From Candidatus Methanoplasma glyptotermitis (GTDB lineage: Archaea; Thermoplasmatota; Thermoplasmata; Methanomassiliicoccales; Methanomethylophilaceae): 52,677 bases of DNA. The notes below the pieces were generated by a model, which had not been told where the DNA came from, did not search any database, and saw only the letters and a list, made by a program, of their open reading frames with translations. Positions 37,212-47,045 of the stretch are shown here, one piece after another. The position numbers and the translations under genes were made by a program. The stretch spans positions 1 to 52,677 of the forward strand of contig JAIRYF010000023.1 in assembly GCA_031267895.1 (NCBI GenBank), given 5' to 3'. The stretch's first letter is position 1. Each line of letters starts with the position of its first letter.

Positions 37212-38441
37212 TTACTTACCTCCCTTTTCCGTAACGGACTTCTTGATCAGGGACTTACCCATCGTGAATGCGTAGAAGTATCCGAGCGGATCTTTTATCG
37301 TGGTCATTATGTCTATGACCTTGCTTTCTTCCATAGTGGCATCCTCGTCGAGGACCGGGAACAGCGACGCTATTGCCGTAAGAGCACTTGCTCCCTGCTC
37401 CTGAACCGCTGTCGTCGGTCCGTAGCATCCGCGGCAGGGCTGTCCTGCCTTTGTGCATCTCGCGTTGCATCCGCCTACCGTAGCCGGTCCGAGGCACAGT
37501 ATGCCCTGGTCCATCAGACACAGATCCGGATCCACATCAATCTCGTGAGGTTCCACGATCTTTGTTATTCTCCTGTACTCCTTGCGTCTCGGACACTGCT
37601 CGCAGAGCGTCTTGGTAACTACGCCGATTATCGTTCCCTTGGGGGGCAGGGCAACACCGTTGTATGCGAAATCAGCCACTGCCTTCAGCATGTGCGATAT
37701 GGATTCCTGCATGGGCGGGCATCCGGGCACAAAATAGTCAACGTCTATGACTTGATCAAGCGTCTTGACGGTGTCATACAGTGTCGGAAGGACGAGTTCT
37801 CCTTCGGGGGCCTCGTACTTTGCCTGCGGGACCACGGGCGAGTTCGGATGGTAGTCTGCCTGGAAGCTTGCTGTGGACGGTATCTTTTTGTACACGTAGT
37901 CCAAAATCTCGTTCTTTCCGCCGGGGACCAGGTTGGCAAGTGCCGGAGAACCTCCGAAACAGGCACATGATCCATAGCACACAACGATTTTGGACTTCTT
38001 CCTGAGGAGTTTCACCATATGCTCGTTCTCTGTGTTCCTGACAGCGCCCGATATGATAGAGACTGTTATTTCTCCGTCCTCCATCTCGGCTATGTCATGC
38101 TCTTTTCCGTCCGAAGCAATCGGCCACATGACTATGTTTGCCATGTCTCCGATTGTGAGTATTCTCTCATTTGTGTCCAGGAGCGAAACATCGCATCCTC
38201 CGCATGCCGCAGCCCAGTATATGGCGAGATTTATCTTGCCGTTCTGAGGTGCTCCGGGGAGGAGTTCGCCGAGGTCTGCGGGGGGAAGCTGAGCGGCCGA
38301 TACGGAACCTGCCGTCTTGACGTATGATCCGCCGGAGACCGGAGGTACAGGTTTGCTCTTAACCTCATTCTTTGCACCTTTGGCGGTCTCCTTCACGGTG
38401 CCGGTCTTGTCCTTCCTTCTGAATCTTCCGAATAAAGACAT
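37212..38441 (-). CDS. mvhG: F420-non-reducing hydrogenase small subunit MvhG with N-terminal extension
   Basis: 409 residues. From about residue 70 it is a normal MvhG: AACGGCDVSLLD, CYGSCACFGGSP and VPGCPPM, with CEQCPRRK and a Cys-rich CNARCTKAGQPCRGCYG for the other clusters. Residues 1-70 are a Lys/Pro/Ala-rich, probably unstructured tail, absent from the roughly 300-residue proteins of classical methanogens. It carries electrons from MvhA to MvhD. Confidence 0.95.
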   Translation of the reverse strand: MSLFGRFRRKDKTGTVKETAKGAKNEVKSKPVPPVSGGSYVKTAGSVSAAQLPPADLGELLPGAPQNGKINLAIYWAAACGGCDVSLLDTNERILTIGDMANIVMWPIASDGKEHDIAEMEDGEITVSIISGAVRNTENEHMVKLLRKKSKIVVCYGSCACFGGSPALANLVPGGKNEILDYVYKKIPSTASFQADYHPNSPVVPQAKYEAPEGELVLPTLYDTVKTLDQVIDVDYFVPGCPPMQESISHMLKAVADFAYNGVALPPKGTIIGVVTKTLCEQCPRRKEYRRITKIVEPHEIDVDPDLCLMDQGILCLGPATVGGCNARCTKAGQPCRGCYGPTTAVQEQGASALTAIASLFPVLDEDATMEESKVIDIMTTIKDPLGYFYAFTMGKSLIKKSVTEKGGK

Positions 38442-38861
38442 TTACTCTCCCTCCTGCTGCAATGGTGTTGGCCCAAGTTCTTTGATCGTGTTCACGAAAT
38501 CGGTCAGCGTCTTCTGGAATTTTTCTCCTTCTGATGCCGAGACCCACTCGAGTTTCAGTCTCTTGGGATCAAATCCGTACTGTTCAAGCACCAACCGGAT
38601 CAGTGCTATTCTTCTCCTGGCTCTGTAATTTCCTCCGATGTAGTGACAGTCGGCCGGATGACAGCCAAGCACTATTACTCCATCCGCTCCCTTGGCCAAG
38701 GATCTGAGTATGAACTCCGGATCGACCCTTGCCGAGCACATCGTTCTTATGATGCGGAAGTTCGTCGGCATCTGCAGTCTTGCAACACCTGCTCCGTCCG
38801 CTCCGGCGTATGAGCACCAGTTGCAACAGAACGCTACAATTCTCGGTTCGAATTCTGACAT
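38442..38861 (-). CDS. mvhD: Methyl-viologen-reducing hydrogenase delta subunit MvhD
   Basis: 139 residues. The [2Fe-2S] ligand pattern is visible: FCCNWCSYAGAD, MCSARVDP and GCHPADCHY. It passes electrons from the hydrogenase to HdrA. The ATG at 38861 gives the family start; a GTG at 38870 overlaps the hdrA stop as GTGA. Confidence 0.95.
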   Translation of the reverse strand: MSEFEPRIVAFCCNWCSYAGADGAGVARLQMPTNFRIIRTMCSARVDPEFILRSLAKGADGVIVLGCHPADCHYIGGNYRARRRIALIRLVLEQYGFDPKRLKLEWVSASEGEKFQKTLTDFVNTIKELGPTPLQQEGE

Positions 38862-38866
38862 ATCAA

Positions 38867-41800
38867 TCACGCTCCCGCCTTGTCGAACAATGCGTCGATC
38901 TCTGCTATTATCTGCTTATTTCTGAATCCTCTCTGTTCCATTGCTCCGGCCGGACATGAGGCCACACATGACCCGCAGCCCTTGCAGAGTCCGGGGTTCA
39001 CATTGCTTTTAAGCCTTCCGTCCTCTCCTTCCACAATCGTTATTGCGTTGTAGTCGCAGCATCCTTCGCAGATGCCGCAGCCGTCGCACAGATCAGGGTT
39101 GGATACTGCCACTATCCCTTCGGAGATCAGTTTGTCTTTGGATATTATGGTCAGCATCCTTGCTGCCGCACCCGATCCCTGGGCTATGCATTCGTCCATG
39201 AATTTTGGCCAATGGGCCGCACCTGCTACATACACACCTTCCGTGGCGAAATCCACCGGCCTGAGTTTCTGGTGAGCCTCAAAGAAGAACCCGTCTTTGC
39301 TTATGGGGACTTTGACCATCTTGGCAAGCTCTTCCTTCTCCTCGCGGAGCGGAGTTATTCCCGCCGCAAGCACAAGTGTGTCCACCGGTATTTCCACGTC
39401 TCTTCCGAGGATCGTGTCGCGGGCCTTAACAGCATCGCCGGTGAAATCCGGCATCGCATCGTCGACGCAGTACCTGAGGAACCTCACACCCATGCTCGAT
39501 GCCTTGTTGTAGAGTTCCTCGCGGAATCCGTACGTCCTCACATCCTTGTGGATGATAGTCACATTGGCAGTCGGATCATTCATCTTTATCTGGATCGCAT
39601 TACGCAGCGAACCTGCACAGCAGACGCGGGAACAGTATTTTACGCTGCTGTTTCTGGAACCGACGCACTGGACAAAGACCACATTCTTTCCGCTGAACTT
39701 GCCGTTTGCGATGGCTTCCTCCAGTTGGATGGTCGTCACAACGTTCTTGTTTGTCCCGAAACCGTATTCGGACGGGCTGTACTGCGCAGCACCGGTAGCG
39801 AAGAGAACCGCTCCGACGGGTATTTCCGCACATCCGTCTGCGATGACTCTGAAGTTACCCACAAATCCCGGAATATCTTTGACCGTCGCTCCCTTGTGGA
39901 CAGTTATGTTCTTGTTATTCTCGACCTTGGATACAAGTTCCCTGACGAACTCGGTGACATCTCTGCCATCCTCTTTGTGGCGGAAGTTCAGAGCAAATCC
40001 TCCGAGTTCTTTGTTTCTCTCCACAATGTGGACCGGTATTCCCTGAGCCGATATATCGAGAGCGGCCGTCATTCCGGTTATTCCCCCTCCGATGACCGCC
40101 GCCGATTTGGTGACGGATATCTCCGAACCGACGAGCGGTTCAAGGAGTGCGGCTTTTGCGATTGACATCCTCATGAGGTCCTTTGCCTTTGCGGTCGCAG
40201 CCTCATGCGCATGCATGTGAATCCACGAGCACTGGTCGCGGATGTTGGCCATGTTGAACAGATATTTGTTCAGACCTCCGTTCCTGCATGCCTCTCTGAA
40301 GAGAGGTTCGTGTGTTCTGGGTGTGCAGGATGCAACGACGACCCTGTTCAGGTCATCCTCCCGTATCGCTTTTGATATCTCCTCTAAGCAGTCCTGCGCG
40401 CACGCGTACTGCGACTGTCTGGAAAGCACAACATTCGGCAGCGTTTTTGCGTATTCTGCGACAGCCGGAACATCGACCACAGATCCTATATTTATGCCGC
40501 AGTGACATACCCACACTCCGATACGAGGTTCTTTGCCCTCTACTTTCTTTTCCTGAGGGTATTCCTTCGGTGCACATGGTACGAATTTCTCATCCACAAT
40601 GTATGCTCCTGCCTTTCCCGCAGATCCGCTGGCCTCGGCAACGGATGTGGGAATGTCTTTTGGCGCGGCGAAGGCACCTGTTACGAAAACTCCCTCTCTC
40701 GTAGTGTTCAGGGGGCTGAAGACTCCCGTTTTGCAGAATCCCGATTCGTTGAGTTCTATTCCGAGCGTCTTGGCGAATTCTTCAGCACCGTCCGGCGGGT
40801 TGAGGCCTATAGAAAGGACCACAATGTCATACTCCTCGGATGTACCGTCGCCCTCGGAGTTTGTGAAGTTGACTGTGAGTTTTTTGGTGATGGGGTCCTC
40901 TTCGACATTGGACACGCGGGCGGACCTGTGCATCCTTATTCCGTACTCTTTTTGTCCCCTGTCGATGTAGGCCTCGAACTCCTTGCCGTACGACCTTATG
41001 TCCATGAAAAATATGTCCTCTTGAACATCAAGGTGCTCTTTGGTGATCATCGCCTGCTTTGTGGCATACATGCAACACACAGACGAGCAGTATTTCTTCC
41101 AGCCAGCCTTCTCGGACCTCGAACCGCAACACTGGATGAATGCAATCTTTTTGGGTTCCTCGTGCGAGGATGGGACGGTGATGTGTCCTCTCTCCGGACC
41201 GGATGCACACATCATCCTCTCGAACTCAAGTGCGGTAACGACGTTCTTAAACCTGCCGTAACCATATTCGGATGCCGTCCCGGCATCCCATACTTTGAAT
41301 CCCGGTGCGGCTATTATCGAACCAACATCAATCTGAAAATCTTCGTCTTTGTCTTCGTAGCTGATCGCAGACTTGCCGCACACCTTTGCGCAAACGCCGC
41401 ACTTGCCGTTCTGCACCATCCTGCAGTTCGCCGCATCGATGATTGCAACCCTGGGCACTGCCTGCGCATGGGGTATGTATATCGCCCGCCTTGTGGTCAG
41501 ACCGTACTCGAACTCGTCCGGTATCCCTTTGGACGGACACTTCGACAGACAGTCTCCGCAGGCCGTACATGATTTCGGATCTACATACCTCGCCTTCTTC
41601 CTGACCGTGACTTTGAAATCTCCCGCTTTGCCTTCGACTTTCAGTACCTCGTGGAAAGTGAGAGTAGTTATGTTCGGGTGTCCGATACAATCCGCCATTT
41701 TGGGCGAGAGGATACATGCTGAACAGTCGTTCGTAGGGAATGTCTTGTCAAGACGACACATGGTACCGCCAATCGTGGGGAGCTTCTCCACCAGATAGAC

Positions 41801-41902
41801 GTGTATGTCTCTGTCTGCAAGGTCCAACGATGCCTGTATACCTGCGATGCCTCCGCCGATAACCAATGCTGATTTCGTCAAATCTTTGCCTCCGATTTTC
41901 AC
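38867..41902 (-). CDS. hdrA: Large, duplicated heterodisulfide reductase subunit HdrA
   Basis: 1011 residues against about 650 for classical HdrA. The first FAD module begins ALVIGGGIAGIQASLDLAD near residue 12, with CTACGDCLSKCP and CGVCAKVC clusters. A Cys-rich linker (WVCHCGINIG) leads to a second FAD module, AAVIGGGITGMTAALDIS. The C-terminus has two ferredoxin motifs, CDGCGICEGCC and CKGCGSCVASCP. It should be the flavin site of bifurcation, reducing ferredoxin and heterodisulfide. GTG start. HdrB and HdrC are not in the window. Confidence 0.96.
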   Translation of the reverse strand: MKIGGKDLTKSALVIGGGIAGIQASLDLADRDIHVYLVEKLPTIGGTMCRLDKTFPTNDCSACILSPKMADCIGHPNITTLTFHEVLKVEGKAGDFKVTVRKKARYVDPKSCTACGDCLSKCPSKGIPDEFEYGLTTRRAIYIPHAQAVPRVAIIDAANCRMVQNGKCGVCAKVCGKSAISYEDKDEDFQIDVGSIIAAPGFKVWDAGTASEYGYGRFKNVVTALEFERMMCASGPERGHITVPSSHEEPKKIAFIQCCGSRSEKAGWKKYCSSVCCMYATKQAMITKEHLDVQEDIFFMDIRSYGKEFEAYIDRGQKEYGIRMHRSARVSNVEEDPITKKLTVNFTNSEGDGTSEEYDIVVLSIGLNPPDGAEEFAKTLGIELNESGFCKTGVFSPLNTTREGVFVTGAFAAPKDIPTSVAEASGSAGKAGAYIVDEKFVPCAPKEYPQEKKVEGKEPRIGVWVCHCGINIGSVVDVPAVAEYAKTLPNVVLSRQSQYACAQDCLEEISKAIREDDLNRVVVASCTPRTHEPLFREACRNGGLNKYLFNMANIRDQCSWIHMHAHEAATAKAKDLMRMSIAKAALLEPLVGSEISVTKSAAVIGGGITGMTAALDISAQGIPVHIVERNKELGGFALNFRHKEDGRDVTEFVRELVSKVENNKNITVHKGATVKDIPGFVGNFRVIADGCAEIPVGAVLFATGAAQYSPSEYGFGTNKNVVTTIQLEEAIANGKFSGKNVVFVQCVGSRNSSVKYCSRVCCAGSLRNAIQIKMNDPTANVTIIHKDVRTYGFREELYNKASSMGVRFLRYCVDDAMPDFTGDAVKARDTILGRDVEIPVDTLVLAAGITPLREEKEELAKMVKVPISKDGFFFEAHQKLRPVDFATEGVYVAGAAHWPKFMDECIAQGSGAAARMLTIISKDKLISEGIVAVSNPDLCDGCGICEGCCDYNAITIVEGEDGRLKSNVNPGLCKGCGSCVASCPAGAMEQRGFRNKQIIAEIDALFDKAGA

Positions 41903-41942
41903 ACCAATTTGATCATTGGGATGGTTGGGGAGATGATTCCCT

Positions 41943-41952
41943 GTTTTAAAGC
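41943..41952 (-). promoter_or_regulatory. TATA box of the hdrA-mvhDGA operon
   Basis: The minus strand reads GCTTTAAAAC about 45 nt before the hdrA GTG. The 320-bp divergent gap to 42224 is AT-rich promoter DNA with no gene. Confidence 0.5.
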
Positions 41953-42223
41953 CCTTACTACATAATGATTAAAATACTCCGATACTTCTGTACCCGTAAT
42001 TTTTTCAAACATATAAAAATCTTCATACTCATTTAGGATTAGCATATTTTAATAAGACCCAGATGTAATTTCATACTGAAAAAATAGGTATTTTATAAAA
42101 CGGTAATTCAACTTAATTACTGGTAATTAAAACGCATACGAAAATAAAACTAATATGTTTTATAGGGAACCCTTAATTTTTTTACCGAGAAGTATTAAAA
42201 AGGTAAAGTTTATTAACCATATC

Positions 42224-42760
42224 ATGGACTTGGCAAATACAATTTTTGTTCTGGGTATTATGGTGCTATTGGTTGCAGCAATAGCCATTGTTTTTGTTAT
42301 TCAAGGCTATGTAATGGCAAAGTACGATCTGCGCGGTAAGATAACGGGGAACCACTCAAAGAAGTCTACAATTTTTTTGGATGAGGGGGAAAGCGAGAAG
42401 CGGTGTGACATCTGCTACGGCAAGATCGACGAGGACCCGATAGCAAAGTGCGCCTGCGGCAAAATATTTCACGATGCCTGTGCCAAACCAACCGGTTCCT
42501 GCCCATACTGCGGAGCAGGTTACAGCACCATGGAAGTCAGGGAACCACAGAGGTCCAGATGCCCCGTGTGCGGAAGATTTTTGAAAGGGAGTATATGTTC
42601 ATGCGGCGCAGTCATACCTAGAAGCGACGATACATTCCTGTGCAAATGCGGGAATTCGGTCGATGCAGACAAACCCGTCTGCAGAAAGTGCGGTGCGGTG
42701 TATGAGGTTGCGGTTATGAAAGTCTACAAAGAGCAGGAGCAAAAGAAAGGGAGCATTTAA
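42224..42760 (+). CDS. Membrane-anchored RING/PHD-like zinc protein
   Basis: 178 residues. Residues 7-29 are one transmembrane helix. Residues 61-96 have eight ligands spaced C-x2-C-x11-C-x-C-x4-H-x2-C-x6-C-x2-C (Cys61, 64, 76, 78, His83, Cys86, 93, 96), a C4HC3 cross-brace pattern like RING-variant or PHD fingers. Two zinc ribbons follow (CPVCGRF with CSCG, CKCG with CRKCG). The start at 42224 begins at the helix; an ATG at 42155 is also in frame. It runs head-to-tail into the proteasome-exosome operon with no gap to Pop5. Function unknown. Confidence 0.75.
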   Translation: MDLANTIFVLGIMVLLVAAIAIVFVIQGYVMAKYDLRGKITGNHSKKSTIFLDEGESEKRCDICYGKIDEDPIAKCACGKIFHDACAKPTGSCPYCGAGYSTMEVREPQRSRCPVCGRFLKGSICSCGAVIPRSDDTFLCKCGNSVDADKPVCRKCGAVYEVAVMKVYKEQEQKKGSI

Positions 42761-43078
42761 ATGGTCATCAAAAGCAAGAGGGGGAGACGGAGGTACATAG
42801 CATTCCGTGTATCAGAACATACAACAAAAATCGCCCTTGTCAAGTGGCTCAGCTCAGCCGGTGCCGATCCCCCGTATGTGGTTCAATGCATCCCCGGTAT
42901 GGCGGTGCTGAGGTGTCCTCCCGAACGCAGAGAAGAGACCATCGCCCTTATGCATTCCGCCGACCCTTTTTCGGCACCGCTCAAAACATCTGGCACCCTC
43001 AGGACGCTCAGGGACAAATTCCCGGAACTGAAGGCCATGCGCAAGGATCCGCCTAACGGCCGCGTGCTCGTAAAGTAA
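42761..43078 (+). CDS. rnp2: RNase P protein component 2 (Pop5 family)
   Basis: 105 residues. The pattern RRYIAFRVSEH, then a C-terminal region with SGTLRTLRDKFPELK, is that of archaeal Pop5/Rpp14. It is a protein cofactor of RNase P that matures tRNA 5' ends. Its place just before psmA is the conserved archaeal arrangement. Confidence 0.88.
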   Translation: MVIKSKRGRRRYIAFRVSEHTTKIALVKWLSSAGADPPYVVQCIPGMAVLRCPPERREETIALMHSADPFSAPLKTSGTLRTLRDKFPELKAMRKDPPNGRVLVK

Positions 43079-43088
43079 TATATAATAG
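43077..43088 (+). promoter_or_regulatory. Internal TATA box before psmA
   Basis: TAATATATAATA lies 36-47 nt upstream of the proteasome alpha start, which also has a GGGAG ribosome binding site. It suggests an additional promoter inside the operon. Confidence 0.5.
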
Positions 43089-43123
43089 GGGGTGTTTGTG
43101 GTCTTGAACAAGGGAGAGAAATA

Positions 43124-43834
43124 ATGCAACCGGGACAGATGGCATATGACAGGGGGATCACGGTGTTCTCCCCCGACGGGAGATTGTTTCAGGTAGAGTA
43201 CGCCCGAGAAGCCGTAAAGAAGGGTACGACCACGATCGGGCTGAAGTTCAAAACAGGCGTCATCCTCATGGTGGATAAGAGGCTGTCCAGTAAGCTTGTG
43301 GAGCCTGGTTCAATCGAAAAGATCTACGACATTGACGATTATATCGGATGTGCAACATCCGGTCTCGTGGCCGATGCCAGAATACTCATAGATGAGGCCC
43401 GCAAGAGTGCACAGAGGCACAAGGTCACTTATGGGGAAAACATAGCGGTCGAACTTTTGGTGAAGAGTGTATGCGACTACAAACAGAACTACACACAGTA
43501 CGGCGGCGGACGCCCGTTCGGAGTCGCTCTGCTGGTCGCAGGTGTCGATGATATCGGAACGCACCTTTTCGAGACGGACCCATCGGGGGCACTCGTTGCA
43601 TACAGAGCGACGAGCATAGGCTCCGGCAGACCGACCGTAATGGATACCTTTGAGAAAGAATTTGCAGACGGCATGTCTTTCGAGGCAGCCGCAAAACTGG
43701 GACTGAAGGCCCTGAGCACAGCAATAGAGGACAGTCTGTCGGCGGCTTCTGTTGAGATCGGAGTGGTTGAGAAAGGAAAGAAGTTCAGAAGGCTCAGCGA
43801 ACCCGAGATCACCAAACTGATCAGCAAGCTCTGA
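43124..43834 (+). CDS. psmA: 20S proteasome subunit alpha
   Basis: 236 residues. AYDRGITVFSPDGRLFQVEYA is the alpha-subunit signature, including the N-terminal gate region; GTTTIGLKFKTGV and the YTQYGGGRPFG loop follow. It forms the outer rings of the 20S core. The beta subunit is not in this window. Its TGA shares a base with the ATG of SBDS. Confidence 0.98.
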   Translation: MQPGQMAYDRGITVFSPDGRLFQVEYAREAVKKGTTTIGLKFKTGVILMVDKRLSSKLVEPGSIEKIYDIDDYIGCATSGLVADARILIDEARKSAQRHKVTYGENIAVELLVKSVCDYKQNYTQYGGGRPFGVALLVAGVDDIGTHLFETDPSGALVAYRATSIGSGRPTVMDTFEKEFADGMSFEAAAKLGLKALSTAIEDSLSAASVEIGVVEKGKKFRRLSEPEITKLISKL

Positions 43835-44535
43835 TGGTCAACATGGTCAATCTAGACGATGCCATAATCGCAAGGCTGGAGAGTCACGGAGAGACCTTTG
43901 AGATACTCCTCGACCCCGAGGTAGTGAACTTCCTTAAACAGGGTAAGCAAGTGGATCTCACAGAATATCTTGCGGTGGAGGATGTCTTCAAGAATGCTGG
44001 GAAGGGTACCAGGCCTGCGGAGGGAAAGATCCGAGAGGCCTTTGGTACTGACGTCATATCAGATATTGCGAAGAAGATCGTTGAGAGAGGAGAAATCCAG
44101 ATAACCGCAGAACAGCGGAGAGAGATGCTGGAGACAAAAAGGCGTCAGGTGGCAACCTATATCGCCGCCAACGCCATAAATCCTCAGACAAAACTGCCGC
44201 ACCCCTATGTAAGGATAGAACTCGCCTTGGAAGAGGCGAAGTTCCACGTGGACCCTTTCAAACCCCTTGACAAAGAGATCGATGAAGCAATGAAGCTTCT
44301 TCGCCCCCTGATACCGATCCGCTTTGAGAAGAGCAGGATTGCGATAAAGCTCAAAGGCGAGGATTACGGAAAATGTTTCGATGACATGATACATTACGGG
44401 ATTGTCGAAAGAGAAGAGTGGGCAGCGGACGGCTCATGGATAGGGATAATGGAACTGCCCGCAGGCATGGTGCCCGAACTCACGGAGAAACTCAAACACA
44501 GGACGAAAGGGGCCGCGTCGCTAAAACTGATTTAA
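43834..44535 (+). CDS. Ribosome maturation protein SBDS (Sdo1) homologue
   Basis: 233 residues. NLDDAIIARLESHGETFEIL and DVFKNAGKGTRPAEGKI are the conserved N-terminal SBDS region; the helical middle and C-terminal ferredoxin-like domain follow. It helps release aIF6 from the large subunit. It is coupled to psmA by TGATG. Confidence 0.96.
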   Translation: MVNMVNLDDAIIARLESHGETFEILLDPEVVNFLKQGKQVDLTEYLAVEDVFKNAGKGTRPAEGKIREAFGTDVISDIAKKIVERGEIQITAEQRREMLETKRRQVATYIAANAINPQTKLPHPYVRIELALEEAKFHVDPFKPLDKEIDEAMKLLRPLIPIRFEKSRIAIKLKGEDYGKCFDDMIHYGIVEREEWAADGSWIGIMELPAGMVPELTEKLKHRTKGAASLKLI

Positions 44536-44560
44536 TATAAGTTCAAAAGAAGTGATAAAA

Positions 44561-45274
44561 ATGGAAAGAAGAAACGCCAGACCCACGCGGGAGATTGTGG
44601 TTCCCGGAGACCTGCTGGATGACAGCGGGATGTGTGCTGGGAGCAATGCGTATATGCTTGACGGCAAAACGTATGCCGGAATATTGGGCGTCAGGAACGT
44701 GTACCACGACACCGTAGGCGTAATCCCGTTGGGAGGACGCTACATGCCAAACACAGGGGATACAGTGATCGGGATCATCGAAGACATAGGATCATCCAAT
44801 TGGCTTGTTGACATAAATGCGCCGTATCCCGCGCCGCTGCACGTAAACGAGGTGCCCTGGAAGGTAGAATTCGGAGACACATCGAAATACCTCGGTATAG
44901 GAAACGTCGTCATGCTGAAGATCCTGATGGTTGATGAGAGCAAGAAGATTCAGGTTACTATGAAAGATTCCGGCCTAAGAAGAGTGGAGGGCGGGCAGCT
45001 GATCGAGATGCCGCACTCGAAAGTCTCGAGGGTCATCGGCAAAGGCGGTTCAATGATACAGATGATCAAGAACCTGACCGACTGCCGCATATTCGTCGGA
45101 CAGAACGGAAGAATTTGGATAGACGGAGACGACGATAAGGCAGATACGGCTGTCGAGGCAATAAAACTTATAGAAAGAGAAGCCCAGAACAGCAACCTTA
45201 CCGAAAGAGTCGAAAAATTTATAAGAAACAGACTCCCGGAGACGGAAGACGACGAAGGAGAGGAAGATCAATGA
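44561..45274 (+). CDS. rrp4: Exosome complex RNA-binding protein Rrp4
   Basis: 237 residues. N-terminal domain ([12 protein letters not shown]), central S1 domain ([11 protein letters not shown]) and C-terminal KH domain ([15 protein letters not shown]) are in order. It forms the RNA-binding cap on the Rrp41-Rrp42 ring. AGTGAT upstream favours the ATG at 44561 over the GTG at 44552. Its stop overlaps the rrp41 start. Confidence 0.97.
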   Translation: MERRNARPTREIVVPGDLLDDSGMCAGSNAYMLDGKTYAGILGVRNVYHDTVGVIPLGGRYMPNTGDTVIGIIEDIGSSNWLVDINAPYPAPLHVNEVPWKVEFGDTSKYLGIGNVVMLKILMVDESKKIQVTMKDSGLRRVEGGQLIEMPHSKVSRVIGKGGSMIQMIKNLTDCRIFVGQNGRIWIDGDDDKADTAVEAIKLIEREAQNSNLTERVEKFIRNRLPETEDDEGEEDQ

Positions 45275-46014
45275 GCGGACACACCGATATGGTATTAGTT
45301 GACAAGAAAGGCGTGAGGATCGACGGAAGGAAGGCTGACGAGCACAGACCTGTTCATATTGAAGTGGGGGTCCTCAGCAACGCTGACGGATCCGCATACT
45401 TGGAGATAGGAAAAAACAAGGTTCTTGCGGCTGTTTACGGGCCGAGAGAGTGCCACCCGAGACACCTGCAGGACCCTACAAAGGCCATAATACAGTGCAA
45501 ATACAACATGCAGGCATTCTCCGTCAGCGACAGGAAGAGACCGGGTCCGGACAGAAGATCCGTTGAGATCTCGAAGATAATTGCCGAGGCTCTCGAAAAG
45601 GTTGTCCTTACGGAACTTTACCCGCGCGCATCGATAGATGTGTACATAGAGATACTTCAGGCGAATGCCGGAACAAGATGCGCCGGCCTTACTGCGGCCT
45701 CTGTCGCACTTGCCGATGCGGGGATACCGATGCGGGATATCGTACCTGCCATAGCTGCCGGAAAGGCCGACGGTCACGTGCTCCTCGACCTCAACAAAGA
45801 AGAGGACAATTACGGTGAAGCGGATGTTCCTCTGGCCATCGTCCCGTCGACGGATGAGATCGTCCTGCTTCAGATGGACGGTAACATGACAAGGAAAGAA
45901 TTCGACAAGGCTTTAGATATGGCCTTCGGCGCATGCCATGATCTGTACGACGTCCAAAAAACCGCTCTGAAGAATCGCTACGCCATATCGAAGGAGGATG
46001 AAGCAAATGAGTGA
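45271..46014 (+). CDS. rrp41: Exosome complex exonuclease Rrp41
   Basis: 247 residues, RNase PH fold. [23 protein letters not shown] and the active-site region [13 protein letters not shown] ... [19 protein letters not shown] are intact, so this is the catalytic subunit for phosphorolytic 3'-5' degradation. Good Shine-Dalgarno (GGAGAGGA) upstream. Confidence 0.97.
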   Translation: MSGHTDMVLVDKKGVRIDGRKADEHRPVHIEVGVLSNADGSAYLEIGKNKVLAAVYGPRECHPRHLQDPTKAIIQCKYNMQAFSVSDRKRPGPDRRSVEISKIIAEALEKVVLTELYPRASIDVYIEILQANAGTRCAGLTAASVALADAGIPMRDIVPAIAAGKADGHVLLDLNKEEDNYGEADVPLAIVPSTDEIVLLQMDGNMTRKEFDKALDMAFGACHDLYDVQKTALKNRYAISKEDEANE

Positions 46015-46780
46015 ACATGTCATCTCCGAAATAAAAAGAGACCACATAATGAACCTTTTGAAAGAAGGCAAAAGAGAAGACGGCAGAGGCGTTGGTGATA
46101 TCAGGAACATACAGATCACAACAAACTGCATAGAGAGCGCAGACGGTTCCGCAAGAGTAAAGCTGGGAAACACCGAGGTTATTGCGGGAGTGAAAATAAT
46201 ACCCGGAACTCCGTTCTCAGACACACCTGACAGCGGAGTGCTTACAATGGGAGCCGAGCTAATACCCATGGCACACCCCTCATTCGAATCCGGTCCCCCC
46301 GGAGAAGATGCCATCGAGTTGGCGCGTGTCGTCGATCGCGGCATACGTGAATCCGGAATGGTGGATGTCAAACAGCTTTGCATCACCGCCGGCGAAGAGG
46401 TCTGGATGTGCTTTGTGGATATGTACGCACTTGACTATGACGGCAACCTGTTCGATGCCGCGAACCTCGCGGCAGTATCTGCCCTCAGGACAGCGACCAT
46501 ACCCGGCGAACAGTACAGCAAAGGAGAGAACAGACCGTTGCCTGTCACATGCACACCTATATCGGTGACGTCCGTCAAAATAGGAAATAATTTAATACTT
46601 GACCCAAATTTCGACGAAGAGATGATCTCATCTGCCCGCCTGACCGTCACCACCGACGACAAGGGCAACTTCAGGGCCATGCAAAAGGGAGGAAAGGGTT
46701 CGATCACACGTGACGAACTGAGCCTCTGTCTGGACAGGGCCGTCGAGAAGGGCAAGGCCGTCAGGAAAATCATCGGGTGA
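46007..46780 (+). CDS. rrp42: Exosome complex protein Rrp42
   Basis: 257 residues, RNase PH fold without its own phosphorolytic site. [33 protein letters not shown] and [17 protein letters not shown] are typical. It pairs with Rrp41 in the hexameric ring. The ATG at 46007 has AAGGAGG upstream and overlaps the rrp41 end. Confidence 0.97.
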   Translation: MSEHVISEIKRDHIMNLLKEGKREDGRGVGDIRNIQITTNCIESADGSARVKLGNTEVIAGVKIIPGTPFSDTPDSGVLTMGAELIPMAHPSFESGPPGEDAIELARVVDRGIRESGMVDVKQLCITAGEEVWMCFVDMYALDYDGNLFDAANLAAVSALRTATIPGEQYSKGENRPLPVTCTPISVTSVKIGNNLILDPNFDEEMISSARLTVTTDDKGNFRAMQKGGKGSITRDELSLCLDRAVEKGKAVRKIIG

Positions 46781-46784
46781 TAAA

Positions 46785-47036
46785 ATGGCAAAAAGAACAA
46801 AGAAAGCAGGCACGTCCGGAAGGTTCGGTGCCAGATACGGTGTTGTCGTCCGCAACAGGGTGAAGAACATCGAGGCACACCAGAAAACAAGGCACGAGTG
46901 CCCTGTCTGCCACCACATGTCCGTGAAGAGAATAAGCTCGGGGATATGGGAGTGCAGGCATTGCAACACAAAATTCGCGGCCGAGGCATACAGCCCCAAG
47001 ACAAAAAAGGATCTGTCTCAGGTATCCGAACAGTGA
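46785..47036 (+). CDS. rpl37ae: 50S ribosomal protein L37Ae (eL43)
   Basis: 83 residues. RTKKAGTSGRFGARYG and a zinc ribbon CPVC-x14-CRHC are diagnostic. It lies 4 nt after rrp42, in the standard place in this superoperon. Confidence 0.96.
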   Translation: MAKRTKKAGTSGRFGARYGVVVRNRVKNIEAHQKTRHECPVCHHMSVKRISSGIWECRHCNTKFAAEAYSPKTKKDLSQVSEQ

Positions 47037-47045
47037 GGGACACAG

